A stretch of 64,000 bases of DNA from Jatrophihabitans cynanchi (GTDB lineage Bacteria; Actinomycetota; Actinomycetes; Mycobacteriales; Jatrophihabitantaceae), in the NCBI RefSeq assembly GCF_027247405.1, contig NZ_CP097463.1, forward strand, positions 2,108,001 through 2,172,000, given 5' to 3'. Below the pieces are notes generated by a model that saw only the letters and a list, made by a program, of their open reading frames with translations, was not told the DNA's origin and did not search any database. How positions within the stretch are numbered: position 1 is the first letter of the stretch; the number at the start of each line of letters is the position of its first letter. Below, piece by piece: positions 8,905 to 16,958 of this stretch. A program made the position numbers and the translations under genes.

Positions 8905-8952
8905 CTGCGAGACGCCGTCTTTCTTGACGGTACACATCGGCTCGCTTACCGT
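8905..8952 (+). promoter_or_regulatory. Island operator (site C) and promoter of the TauD-like gene
   Basis: Bases 8905-8925 match the perfect operator at 14 of 21 positions (TGCGAGACG..GTCT). TTGACG (8924-8929), 17 bases and TACCGT (8947-8952) form a good promoter, with the -35 box at the operator edge as at site A. The start point would be near 8959, leaving a leader of about 220 bases. Confidence 0.55.
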
Positions 8953-8987
8953 GGTCGCAACACCGTTAGCGAAACGATGGGATCTCG

Positions 8988-9122
8988 ATGGCACTCACCG
9001 ACGGCCGGGCGGCCGTTCCGGTGTGCGGATGTCCGGGGTACCGCGAGCCGCTGCGCATCAGGCCGCCTCGCCAAGGGCTGCGTCCGGGCACGGCCGCCGG
9101 TGATCCTCAGGTGCTCTGGTAA
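8988..9122 (+). CDS. Possible 44-residue leader peptide
   Basis: An ATG at 8988 opens a 44-residue frame that ends in TAA at 9120-9122, wholly inside the long leader of the TauD-like gene and downstream of the predicted promoter. It contains the pattern VCGCPGY. There is no strong ribosome site. A stable hairpin starts five bases after its stop, an arrangement seen in attenuators. It could equally be chance. No similarity is recognised. Confidence 0.25.
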   Translation: MALTDGRAAVPVCGCPGYREPLRIRPPRQGLRPGTAAGDPQVLW

Positions 9123-9126
9123 AGAC

Positions 9127-9144
9127 GGTCCGCACCTTCGGACC
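9127..9144 (+). promoter_or_regulatory. Hairpin GGTCCG-N6-CGGACC in the TauD leader
   Basis: Perfect 6-bp stem with a 6-base loop between the small leader frame and the TauD-like start at 9179. It could be an attenuator stem or a translation-control hairpin. No T tract follows it. Confidence 0.35.
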
Positions 9145-9178
9145 CGAGACCATCACCTGCCACCGAAAGCGAATCACC

Positions 9179-10252
9179 ATGACTACAACCGTCAACCTCG
9201 AACCGATCTCCGGGCCGTCCGCCTGGCGCGGTGACGAGCTGGCCAAGAGCACCGAATGGATCTACCACCTGTCCGACGCCGAGCTGGCCGAACTGGAGAC
9301 CGTCGGCCGCCGGTTCGTCGCGGACGACCCGGACCTGCGCACCGTCACCGCCGCCGACTATCCGATTCCCGCGTGCGCTCGGTTGAACGAGGAGAGCGCG
9401 CGCCAGCTCGACAGCGGCCGCGGCTTCCTGCTGGTGCGCGGGCTCAAGACGCAGGAGTACGGCGACACGCTCGCCGGCGCGATCTTCTTCATTCTCGGCC
9501 TGCACCTGGGCAAGCCGATCGGGCAGAACCAGATGGGCGACCTGCTGGACCACGTGGTCGCCACATCGAACAAGACGATGGACGACGAGGGCGCACTGCC
9601 CTCGCGCGTGCGTGACCGGCTGCCGTTCCACTCCGACAGCTCCGACGTCGTGGCGCTGATGTGCCTGCGCGGCGCGAAGGAGGGCGGCGCGAGCAGCCTG
9701 GTCAGCGGCACCACGATCTACAACGAGATCCTGCGCCGCCGCCCGGACCTCGCCCCGCTGCTGTTCGAGCCGTTCCACTGGGACTGGCGGCGGCAGGACC
9801 CGGACTCGCCGGAAATGACGTACGACTCGCCGATCATCAGCTACGTCGACGGCATCTTCAGCATGTACGCCGGGAACTCGATGATCTTCTCGGCGCAGGA
9901 GTACCCGGGCGTGCCGCCGCTGACCGACGACCAGGTCGAGCTGCTGCACCTGTTCGACGAGATCTCGCAGGAGCCCGGCCTGCCGATCGACATGGACTTC
10001 CAGCCCGGCGACGTCCAGTGGCTGCTGAACTACGCGGCGCTGCACTCGCGCACCAGCTACGACGACTACGCGGAGCCCGAGCGGCGCCGGCACCTGTTGC
10101 GGCTCTGGCTGCGCCGCGATGTCGGCCGGCCGATGGTGGACCGGTTCGGCAAGCACGTCGTGGTGATGGGCGAGCCGTCGACCCCGGTCAAGTCCGGTGG
10201 GCGGTTCCGCATCGCCGAGGCCGTCCAGGTCAATGACGACTGGGGAAACTGA
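9179..10252 (+). CDS. TauD/TfdA-family Fe(II)/2-oxoglutarate-dependent oxygenase
   Basis: 357 residues. The facial triad is H151-x-D153 (FHSDSSD) and H289 (NYAALHSR), with R308 (HLLRLWLR) to bind 2-oxoglutarate. This spacing is that of TauD/clavaminate synthase-like enzymes, which hydroxylate and often cleave sulfonates, aryloxyacetates or quaternary amines. The upstream region has island operator C and a long leader. The ribokinase gene overlaps its end by 20 bases, so the two are co-expressed. Substrate is unknown. The annotation as oxygenase is firm. Confidence 0.9.
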   Translation: MTTTVNLEPISGPSAWRGDELAKSTEWIYHLSDAELAELETVGRRFVADDPDLRTVTAADYPIPACARLNEESARQLDSGRGFLLVRGLKTQEYGDTLAGAIFFILGLHLGKPIGQNQMGDLLDHVVATSNKTMDDEGALPSRVRDRLPFHSDSSDVVALMCLRGAKEGGASSLVSGTTIYNEILRRRPDLAPLLFEPFHWDWRRQDPDSPEMTYDSPIISYVDGIFSMYAGNSMIFSAQEYPGVPPLTDDQVELLHLFDEISQEPGLPIDMDFQPGDVQWLLNYAALHSRTSYDDYAEPERRRHLLRLWLRRDVGRPMVDRFGKHVVVMGEPSTPVKSGGRFRIAEAVQVNDDWGN

Positions 10253-11153
10253 GCCGTCGGTCACCGTCGTCGGCAGCCTGAACCTCGATCTGGTCGTCAC
10301 CGTCGGGCGGTTGCCCGGCCGGGGCGAGACCGTCGTCGGCTCGGCGGCGGTGACCGGTCCGGGCGGCAAGGGCGCGAACCAGGCCGCCGCGGCAGCTGCC
10401 CTGTCGCCGCACGTGGCGATGGTCGGCTGCGTCGGCGCGGACGAGGCGGGCGCGCGGCTGCGCGCGGATCTGGCCGACCGCGGTGTCGACGTGACGTCGG
10501 TGCTGACCTCGTCGTCCTCCGTGACCGGCACGGCGACAGTGGCGGTCGAGGAACCGGGCGGTGAGAACCTGATCGTCGTCGCCCCCGGCGCCAATTTCGC
10601 GCTGAGCGCCGCGGACGTCGACGTGCGCGCCGTGCGGTCGGCCGCGGTGCTGCTCGCCCAGCTGGAGGTGCCGCTCGCGACGGTGCGGGCGGCCGTGCAG
10701 CTGGCGGGCGGGATCGTGGTGCTCAACCCGGCGCCGCCGCAGCCGCTGCCCGCCGAGCTGCTCGCCGCCGTCGACGTGTTGGTGCCGAACGAGTGGGAGC
10801 TCGCCGCCCTCGCGGGCGCGCCGAGTTCGCCGCACTCGCCGGACGAGCTCGCCGCGCTCGCCCGGTCGGTGACCTCGCGTGACGTGGTCGTGACCATGGG
10901 CGGCCGCGGTGCGCTGGTCGTGCCGGGCGACGGGACGCCGGTGGTGATCGCGCCGCCGGCGGTGACGCCGGTCGACACCACCGGTGCCGGCGACTGCTTC
11001 TGCGGCGCGCTGTGCGTCGGGCTGGCCGATGGTCTCGACCTCGTGGCGGCCGCGCGCTACGCGGTCACCGCGGCGGCGCTGTCGACCACCGCCGCCGGGG
11101 CGCGTGGCCTGCTGCCCGACGACGCCGCCGTCCGCTCCCTGTTGGCCCCGTAG
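10233..11153 (+). CDS. PfkB-family sugar kinase, ribokinase-like
   Basis: 306 residues from ATG 10233, inside the end of the previous gene. The first PfkB signature GPGGKGANQA is near residue 45 and the second, DTTGAGDCFCGAL with the catalytic Asp, near 250. VVGSLNLDLVVTVGRLPGRGET is the standard ribokinase N-terminus. It phosphorylates ribose or a similar pentose or nucleoside with ATP. With the upstream lactonase and sugar-acid-type enzyme it hints that the island substrate may carry a sugar (for example a glycoside), which is inference. Its last four codons lie in an inverted repeat shared with the convergent gene. Confidence 0.87.
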   Translation: MTTGETEPSVTVVGSLNLDLVVTVGRLPGRGETVVGSAAVTGPGGKGANQAAAAAALSPHVAMVGCVGADEAGARLRADLADRGVDVTSVLTSSSSVTGTATVAVEEPGGENLIVVAPGANFALSAADVDVRAVRSAAVLLAQLEVPLATVRAAVQLAGGIVVLNPAPPQPLPAELLAAVDVLVPNEWELAALAGAPSSPHSPDELAALARSVTSRDVVVTMGGRGALVVPGDGTPVVIAPPAVTPVDTTGAGDCFCGALCVGLADGLDLVAAARYAVTAAALSTTAAGARGLLPDDAAVRSLLAP

Positions 11154-11192
11154 CAGGGCGACACGCCGCTGGCGACCCTGCTACGGGGCCAA
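11142..11192. terminator. 17-bp inverted repeat spanning both stop codons of convergent genes
   Basis: TTGGCCCCGTAGCAGGG (11142-11158) is exactly complementary to 11176-11192, with a 17-base loop. The left arm encodes the ribokinase end LAP-stop, and the right arm, read on the other strand, encodes the M20-like end LAP-stop. It is probably a bidirectional terminator. The identical coding ends suggest that one arm was copied from the other. Confidence 0.7.
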
Positions 11193-12407
11193 GCCGGAGC
11201 GGAGCAGCTCGGCGTAGACGCGGGTGAACGCGTCCAGGTCGGCTAGCTGCACGACGTCGCGGCGCGGGTCGGCGGGCGAGCGGGCGCTCTGCGGGCCGAG
11301 GCGCACCGCGTCGATGCCGTGGGCGCGGAACACCACGCCGTCGGTCGAGCCGGTCCAGCCGGTGATCGCCGGCGGCGGCTCGCCGAACTCATCGGCCCAC
11401 GCCGCACGCGCCGCCCGCACGATCGGCGCTCCGGGCGCGGTGGCCGCGGCGGCGTGGATCGGCTCGACCGAGACGTCGAGCGCGCAGCCGCTCAGCGCCG
11501 AGCCGGCGAGCGCGGCGCGCAGCCGCCCGTCGAGTTGGCCCCGCAGCACCGCCAGATCCTCGCCCGGCACGGTGACGACGTACAGGTCGACGAGGAGTTC
11601 GGCCGGTAGCAGGTCCGGCTTGGCCGCCCAGCCCGAGCGCACCGCGCCGACGCCGGCCTGCGGGCCGACCTGGCCGACCGGCGGGCGTGCACCCAGGTAG
11701 TCCTCGCGCCAGGCAGCGAGCGCGTCGAGCACGACACCTGCGTGCACAGCGACGCCACCGGCCGGTACGGCCGACTCGGGCGCCAGCGCCGCGCCGTACC
11801 GGCCGCTCACCCGCACCCGCAGGTACGCGGCGCCGGGCTCCTCGAACAGGACTGTCGGCGGCCCGCACTTGGCCACGATCGCGGACGGCGGTGCGGGAGA
11901 GCTTTGCAGATAGGCAAGAACCCCGTCGGCGCGGCCACCGCGCCGGTGCGTGCCCGACCCGGCCAGCAGCAGCGTCCCGCGCCGGGCCGCGAGGAATGCG
12001 GCCAGCGCGGCAGCAGCCGGAGCGCGTGCCACGCCCAGACCGAAGCCCTCCACCCGGTCGCCGTCGACGACAAGCGGGCCGGCCGCATCGGCACGTCCGG
12101 TCACCGCGACGTCCGGTGCGGCACCGTCCAGGCCGGCACCGTCCAGGCCGACACCGTCCAGTGACGTGTCCAGATGCGAGTACAACACCGGACCGGCGCC
12201 GCACGAGGCGACCAGGTTCGCGCCGCCGTCGCCGTACGGCTGCAGCGTCCAGCCGAGCTCCGGCCATCGCCCGGCGCACCAGTCGCGCAGCGCGGTCGCT
12301 GCGGCGTGCTCGTGCCCGCGCGGTGCCGGCGTCGCGTCCAGTACCCGCAGGACGTCGGCGATCAGCTCGCTCAGAAACGTCCCCAGTCGTCCGAGGCCGG
12401 ACGCCAC
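11181..12407 (-). CDS. M20-like peptidase/deacylase with a degenerate metal site
   Basis: About 408 residues if translated from GTG 12407, which overlaps the upstream gene by 37 bases. No ATG is available and the start is uncertain. M20 features visible are LYSHLDTS (first His and Asp), a lid-domain pattern VRVSGRYGAALAP and a C-terminal GSTDGVVFRAHGIDAVRLGP. The bridging Asp of the usual G.G..D.K motif is replaced (GFGLGVARAP), and the usual EE pair is replaced (GTHRRGG). A two-zinc peptidase would need these, so it may be inactive or have another chemistry. It is last in the minus-strand dioxygenase operon. Confidence 0.6.
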   Translation of the reverse strand: MASGLGRLGTFLSELIADVLRVLDATPAPRGHEHAAATALRDWCAGRWPELGWTLQPYGDGGANLVASCGAGPVLYSHLDTSLDGVGLDGAGLDGAAPDVAVTGRADAAGPLVVDGDRVEGFGLGVARAPAAAALAAFLAARRGTLLLAGSGTHRRGGRADGVLAYLQSSPAPPSAIVAKCGPPTVLFEEPGAAYLRVRVSGRYGAALAPESAVPAGGVAVHAGVVLDALAAWREDYLGARPPVGQVGPQAGVGAVRSGWAAKPDLLPAELLVDLYVVTVPGEDLAVLRGQLDGRLRAALAGSALSGCALDVSVEPIHAAAATAPGAPIVRAARAAWADEFGEPPPAITGWTGSTDGVVFRAHGIDAVRLGPQSARSPADPRRDVVQLADLDAFTRVYAELLRSGLAP

Positions 12408-13588
12408 ACGTCGATGTTGCGCGGGTCGGCCGGCATCCTGCGCGCCCGATGCGTCTCGTGCTCCTCGGGCGTGAACACCCGGTGCCGGTCGCACAGCTCG
12501 AAGCGCGGCCCGAACTTCGGCTCGTGCATGTAGAACGCGATCGAGGTGGACGCCGAGTGGTTCACGATGTCCGATGCGATCGGCGCGCCCTTGTACAGCG
12601 CCCGGGCCCGCATCCGCATGACGTGATCCAGGCTCTTCATCGCGAAGCACAGGTGCGCCACGTAGTGCTCGGTGTTGTTCTGCAGCGCCAGGCTGTGGTG
12701 GTAGCGGTCCTCGCAGCGCAGGAAGGTCGTGGAGCCGACGATCTGGTCGGAGGCCTGGAAGCCCAGCACCTTCGTGTAGAACTCGAGCATCTCGGCGTAG
12801 CGCGGCGTCGCGATGAACGGGTGCACCAGGTCGACCGGGCGGATCTCGGTGTGCGGCGGCTCGGCGTACTCCTGGAACTCGGTGAACAGCTCGACGATCA
12901 GGCCGTCCGGGTCACGCACGGCGAAGCCGTTGTCGCACAAGGCCCGCTGGCGTTCCTGCAGCGGCAGCACCTCGTAGCCTGCGTCCACGACGCGCTTGTG
13001 CAGCTGCTCGAGCACCTCCTCGCTCTCGACGCTGTAGCCGACTGCGACGGTCCAGCCGTTCTCGCGCTCCGGGGCGCTGATCAGCTCGATCGAGTGGTGC
13101 TCGATGTCCGCGCGCAGGTAGGCGTACTCGTCGGTGTGCGCCTCCAGCTGAAGCCCCACGTGATAGACGAGGAAGTCGATCGTCGCCTGCAGGTCGGGCA
13201 CCTCGATGCGCGCGTACTCCATGCCGTACGGCCCGCGCGGCCGCTCGCTGTGCGTCATCTGCGCTCCCCTTCGTGCGGCGGCGTCCGGCCGCGGCGTGTA
13301 CTCGTACGCGACGATCGCCTGCTGCGCGATCACCGGGCGCCACCGCTCGCGCACGAAGCGCTCGTGCGACTCGCTCTGCAGGTAGCCGAGCAGGTTCTCG
13401 TTGGTGTCGAACTCGACGGACATGCTGTGCGTGAACGTGGTGTCGCGCGTGCTCATGTTCTGGCCCATCGACCAGTTGCGCATGTCGGGGTAGACGTCCG
13501 GGAACGTGCCGAGCTCGGCGAGGATCGACGCGCGGACGTCCTCGGCGACGTCGTCCTTGAACCGGAACGAGAGGGTGTGCCTGATCAT
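12371..13588 (-). CDS. Dabb-domain fused to type I extradiol ring-cleavage dioxygenase (VOC fold)
   Basis: 405 residues in one frame. Residues 1-100 are a stress-responsive A/B barrel (Dabb) domain (MIRHTLSFRFKDDV...). Residues 120-390 are two vicinal-oxygen-chelate modules, and the second carries the Fe ligands H256 (VDLVHPF), H312 (YVAHLCF) and E364 (PRFELCD) of extradiol dioxygenases. It should open a catechol-type ring made by the Rieske enzyme. An internal ATG at 13258 (residue 111) is preceded five bases upstream by GGGGAG, so a separate 295-residue dioxygenase may also be made. The linker between the domains reads like a translated ribosome-binding site, which suggests a recent loss of a stop codon. 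Confidence 0.85.
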   Translation of the reverse strand: MIRHTLSFRFKDDVAEDVRASILAELGTFPDVYPDMRNWSMGQNMSTRDTTFTHSMSVEFDTNENLLGYLQSESHERFVRERWRPVIAQQAIVAYEYTPRPDAAARRGAQMTHSERPRGPYGMEYARIEVPDLQATIDFLVYHVGLQLEAHTDEYAYLRADIEHHSIELISAPERENGWTVAVGYSVESEEVLEQLHKRVVDAGYEVLPLQERQRALCDNGFAVRDPDGLIVELFTEFQEYAEPPHTEIRPVDLVHPFIATPRYAEMLEFYTKVLGFQASDQIVGSTTFLRCEDRYHHSLALQNNTEHYVAHLCFAMKSLDHVMRMRARALYKGAPIASDIVNHSASTSIAFYMHEPKFGPRFELCDRHRVFTPEEHETHRARRMPADPRNIDVWRPASDDWGRF

Positions 13589-13595
13589 CGCGTCC

Positions 13596-14117
13596 CTACA
13601 GGATGAAGCTCAGGCGCGCGCCGGGTGGCAGCGCCTCGTGGGTCAGGATGGACCGCCGTAGCCGGAAGCGCAGCCCGTCGTCGGTCGGCACCAGCAGGTG
13701 TTCGTAGCGGCCGACGTACGTGTCGAACTGCCCGTCGCGGGCGCGGTGCACGATGAACGACGCGGTCACGCGTAGCGCGTCGTCCTCGTGCGCGAACGCC
13801 CGCACGTTGGAGATCAGCCGGTGCGTGCGCGAGTGCGGGTTCTCCGCGTGCGCCTTGCGCGACTTGAGCCGCTTCACGCGCGCGCGCAGCAGGTCGTAGT
13901 CGTCGTCGACGAACGAGCCGCCCTCGTGCAGCGACCAGCCGCGGTAGTCGGTGGTGGGGATCTCGTAGCGGGCTTCGTCGACGAACAGCGCCAGCCAGTC
14001 GTCCAGCTGCCACGCATCCAGCAGATCTGCCTCGACGTACAGGAAGTCCTCGACCTGCGCACGGCTGAACGAGCGGCCGGCCACCGTCACCACGCCGTAC
14101 TCCTCGACGCTGGTCAT
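13596..14117 (-). CDS. Aromatic-ring-hydroxylating dioxygenase, beta (small) subunit
   Basis: 173 residues with the cone-shaped SnoaL/NTF2-like fold typical of beta subunits. Recognisable family segments are VEDFLYVEADLLDAWQLDDWLALF.DEARYEIP, a central TRHLISN-like stretch (SRTHRLISNVRAF) and YVGRYEHLLV. The subunit is structural, forming an alpha3beta3 hexamer with the Rieske subunit. It starts inside the last codon of the alpha gene (ATGA overlap) and is followed after seven bases by the extradiol dioxygenase gene, so the three are one operon. Confidence 0.88.
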   Translation of the reverse strand: MTSVEEYGVVTVAGRSFSRAQVEDFLYVEADLLDAWQLDDWLALFVDEARYEIPTTDYRGWSLHEGGSFVDDDYDLLRARVKRLKSRKAHAENPHSRTHRLISNVRAFAHEDDALRVTASFIVHRARDGQFDTYVGRYEHLLVPTDDGLRFRLRRSILTHEALPPGARLSFIL

Positions 14118-15469
14118 CGCACGTCCCGCCCTTCCAGGAACGCGGCGGGACGTTCCCCGCTGACCTGCAGTGCCCTCTCGATGCCGACCGCGCCGACCCA
14201 GTGCCGCCAGAAGCCGCGCATCGCGCCCTCGTCGATCGAGCGGCCCTGCACGCCCTTGACCTCGTCGACCATGCCGCGGGACATGTCGCTGTAGTCCAGC
14301 CCGGCGCGCACGTCGCCCGCGGTGGCCTCGATGCCGCGCTGCACGGCTTCGTACGCCTCGATGTCGTCCGGCGTCGCCAGCCCACCGGGGCCGACGAAGC
14401 TGACGACCGTCTTCATCCGCAGCGCGCGCGCCGCCGGGTCCTCGTTGCGCGGCACCAGCTGCCAGGCGCGCACGTCGGTCTGCCCGGCGCTGACCGGCTC
14501 GAGCTGGCGGATCGACAGGCCCTCGATGTCGAACAGCAGCAGGTTGGGGAACACGAACAGGATGTGGCTCTCGTCGGCCACGTAATGCGCGCGCTGCTCG
14601 CCGAGCCGCTCGAGCATCTCCCTGCGGTGCTCCTCGGTGCGCAGCTTCTCGTCCTCGCCGAAGCGCGGTTCCCAGATCATGCTGATCCGCCCGCCGTGGC
14701 CGGTGAGCACGAGCAGGCCGTGGCCGTTGCCGAGGTTGTATGCGTACTGGTCGTCGTCGGTGACCGCGAAGCCGCTCTCGCGCAGGTACCCGACGAAGGT
14801 GTTGTGCGTGGGCGAGAAGTGGTAGCCGTCCATCGCGTTCTCGACGGCCAGCTTCCAGTTGCCGCGCACGCTGTACAGCTGCACGCCCGGCGTGGTGGTC
14901 ATGCCGCCGACGTGCTGCTGCTCGATCATCGTCATGTAGTCGGCGGCGTCGCCGAGGTGCTCCAGCAGCGGCGGGACGTCCGGGTTGAAGGAGACGAAGA
15001 CGTAGCCCTCGTGGATCGCGAGCCGCGGCACCGAGCGCAGCTTCATGCTCTCGCGCAACCCCTCGCTACCTTCATATGCGGCGTCGTCCGGGATGGCCGC
15101 GACGTCACCGTTGTTGCGGAACGTCCAGGCGTGATAGAAGCACTGGAACAGCTTGTTCGAGCCCTCGCTCTCGCGACACAAGATGGTGCCGCGGTGCGGA
15201 CAGGAGTTCAGCCAGGCGTGCACCTCGCCGGCGGTGTCGCGGCAGAAGATCAGCGGACGGCCGGCCAGGGTGCGCACCTTGAAGTCGTTCGGCTCGGCGA
15301 TCTCGCTCTCGTGGCCGAGGTAGAGCCAGGTCCGCATCCAGATGTTGTCGCGCTCCTGCGCGAACACGTCCGGGGAGCGATAGGCGGCGCGGTTGACCCG
15401 GAACGTCAGGGCGTCCCAGTCCTCGACGATCATCGGTGTGGCTGACCCGTCGCGACCCGCCTGCGGCAT
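14114..15469 (-). CDS. Aromatic-ring-hydroxylating dioxygenase, alpha (Rieske) subunit
   Basis: 451 residues. The Rieske cluster ligands are C90-x-H92 (NSCPHRG) and C110-x2-H113 (FQCFYHAW). The mononuclear iron site has H217 and H222 (DGYHFSPTH), with the third ligand Asp probably in the DDIEAYEAVQ region. This is the catalytic subunit that inserts O2 into an aromatic ring to give a cis-dihydrodiol or catechol. GAAGGAG lies nine bases before the ATG. Electrons probably come from the 7Fe ferredoxin and ferredoxin reductase encoded divergently 211 bases away. Island operator D sits 39 bases upstream. Confidence 0.92.
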   Translation of the reverse strand: MPQAGRDGSATPMIVEDWDALTFRVNRAAYRSPDVFAQERDNIWMRTWLYLGHESEIAEPNDFKVRTLAGRPLIFCRDTAGEVHAWLNSCPHRGTILCRESEGSNKLFQCFYHAWTFRNNGDVAAIPDDAAYEGSEGLRESMKLRSVPRLAIHEGYVFVSFNPDVPPLLEHLGDAADYMTMIEQQHVGGMTTTPGVQLYSVRGNWKLAVENAMDGYHFSPTHNTFVGYLRESGFAVTDDDQYAYNLGNGHGLLVLTGHGGRISMIWEPRFGEDEKLRTEEHRREMLERLGEQRAHYVADESHILFVFPNLLLFDIEGLSIRQLEPVSAGQTDVRAWQLVPRNEDPAARALRMKTVVSFVGPGGLATPDDIEAYEAVQRGIEATAGDVRAGLDYSDMSRGMVDEVKGVQGRSIDEGAMRGFWRHWVGAVGIERALQVSGERPAAFLEGRDVR

Positions 15470-15507
15470 TGCGATCCCGCTCCTTCATTCGTCCGATTCG
15501 TCGTGCA

Positions 15508-15528
15508 TAACGAGACGCTGTCTCGCAA
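15508..15528 (-). promoter_or_regulatory. Island operator (site D) upstream of the Rieske operon
   Basis: CGAGACGCTGTCTCG at the core, 16 of 21 matches to the perfect site B. On the minus strand a TATGCA box overlaps its downstream edge. It controls the dioxygenase operon (inference from position). Confidence 0.6.
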
Positions 15529-15590
15529 TGCGCCAAGCCTCTCCCAGCGCGCCGGGGGTGTCAAGAGTAGGCCGGCCGCGCGCTACACGG

Positions 15591-15651
15591 TTGACGACGC
15601 CGGACCCGGTCGTCATGATGGTATCTCGTAATGAAAGACGGCATCTCGCCG
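15591..15651 (+). promoter_or_regulatory. Ferredoxin promoter with island operator (site E)
   Basis: TTGACG (15591-15596), a 17-base spacer and CATGAT (15614-15619) form a strong-looking promoter. The operator at 15631-15651 (14 of 21 matches, GAC.-N-TCTCGC half best conserved) lies just downstream of the predicted start point near 15626, a typical repressor position. Confidence 0.5.
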
Positions 15652-15680
15652 TGTGCAGGACTGATCGGAGGCTCACGCCC

Positions 15681-15980
15681 GTGCCGTACGTCATCACCTC
15701 CTCGTGCGTCGACGTCATGGACCAGTCCTGCGTCGAGGAGTGCCCGGTCGACTGCATCTATCAGGGCGGCCGGATGATGTACATCCAACCCGAGGAGTGC
15801 GTCGAGTGCGGACGGTGCGAGCCGGTGTGCCCGGAGATCTCGATCTTCCACCACGACGACGTGCCCGAGCCGGTGCAGCACTTCACCCGGATCAACGCCG
15901 AGTTCTTCACCGTGCTCGGCTCCCCCGGCGGCGCGCGCAAGGTGGGCTCGGTCGGCACCGATCACCCGGACGTCGCGTAG
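15681..15980 (+). CDS. 7Fe (3Fe-4S/4Fe-4S) ferredoxin
   Basis: 99 residues from GTG, with GGAGG upstream. Cysteines follow the FdxA pattern: C-x7-C-x3-C-P in the first half (SSCVDVMDQSCVEECPVDC) and C-x2-C-x2-C-x3-CP (ECVECGRCEPVCP) in the second, followed by the conserved helix region. It carries electrons. The FAD reductase starts on the base after its stop, and the Rieske operon is divergent, so it probably feeds the dioxygenase. Ferredoxins of this type more often serve P450s, and the island P450 has its own. Confidence 0.9.
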   Translation: MPYVITSSCVDVMDQSCVEECPVDCIYQGGRMMYIQPEECVECGRCEPVCPEISIFHHDDVPEPVQHFTRINAEFFTVLGSPGGARKVGSVGTDHPDVA

Positions 15981-16958
15981 ATGGGCGAGCACCGCGTTGA
16001 CCTGCTGATCGTCGGCGCCGGACCGACCGGGCTCTACGGCGCCTACTACGCCGGCTTCCGCGGGCTGTCGGTCGCGCTGCTGGACGCACTGCCCGAGGTG
16101 GGCGGCCAGATCGCCGCGCTCTACCCGGAGAAGGCGATCTACGACGTCGCGGGCTTTCCGGCCGTCCGCGGCCAGGACCTGGTCGACGCGCTGCGTACCC
16201 AGGCGGAACAGGCCGACCCGGTGCTGCTGCTCGGGCGCAGCGCGGTCGGCGTGCTCGAGCACGACGAGGGCATCGACGTCACGACCGACACCGGCGAGGT
16301 GGTGCACGCGAAGGCACTGCTGATCACCGCCGGCATCGGAAACTTCACCCCGCGCGAACTGCCGGCCGGCTCGGAGTACGCCGGGCGCGGGCTGCGCTAC
16401 TTCGTCCCCCGGCTGGACGAACTGGCCGGGCTGGACGTGGTGGTCGTCGGCGGCGGCGACTCGGCGCTGGACTGGGCGCTCGGGCTGGAGCCGGTCGCGC
16501 GCAGCGTCACGCTGGTGCACCGCCGGCCGCAGTTCCGCGCGCACGAGCATTCCGTGGCGTTGTTGCGGGCGTCGTCGGTGCGGGTGCTCACGCCGTACGA
16601 GGTGCGCAAGATCGGCGGCGAGGCGGCCGTCGAGGAGGTCGTGGTGACGACCCGCGCCGGCGAGCAGGTGGTCCTTGCGGCGCAGGCGGTCGTCGCGGCA
16701 TTGGGCTTCATCGCCGACCTGGGGCCGATCGAGGGCTGGGGGTTGGCGCTGCGGCACCGGCACGTGCTCGTCGACCGGACGATGCGCACCAACTTGTCGC
16801 GCGTATACGCCGCGGGAGACGTCGCCGACTACGACGGCAAGGTCAAGCTGATCTCGATCGGCTTCGGCGAGGCCGCGCTCGCCGTCAACCACATCGCCGC
16901 CGCGGTGCACCCGGGAGCGGCGCTCAACCCCGGCCACTCCTCGGACCAGGTCGCGTGA
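15981..16958 (+). CDS. Ferredoxin--NADP+ reductase, thioredoxin-reductase-like type
   Basis: 325 residues. FAD motif [18 protein letters not shown] at residues 7-24, [25 protein letters not shown] motif [15 protein letters not shown] (residues about 153-167) and C-terminal [24 protein letters not shown] are all diagnostic of type 2 ferredoxin reductases (YumC family). The CxxC of thioredoxin reductase is absent, as expected. It begins directly after the ferredoxin stop codon, so the two form an electron-transfer pair from NADPH to the ring dioxygenase (inference from context). Confidence 0.9.
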   Translation: MGEHRVDLLIVGAGPTGLYGAYYAGFRGLSVALLDALPEVGGQIAALYPEKAIYDVAGFPAVRGQDLVDALRTQAEQADPVLLLGRSAVGVLEHDEGIDVTTDTGEVVHAKALLITAGIGNFTPRELPAGSEYAGRGLRYFVPRLDELAGLDVVVVGGGDSALDWALGLEPVARSVTLVHRRPQFRAHEHSVALLRASSVRVLTPYEVRKIGGEAAVEEVVVTTRAGEQVVLAAQAVVAALGFIADLGPIEGWGLALRHRHVLVDRTMRTNLSRVYAAGDVADYDGKVKLISIGFGEAALAVNHIAAAVHPGAALNPGHSSDQVA

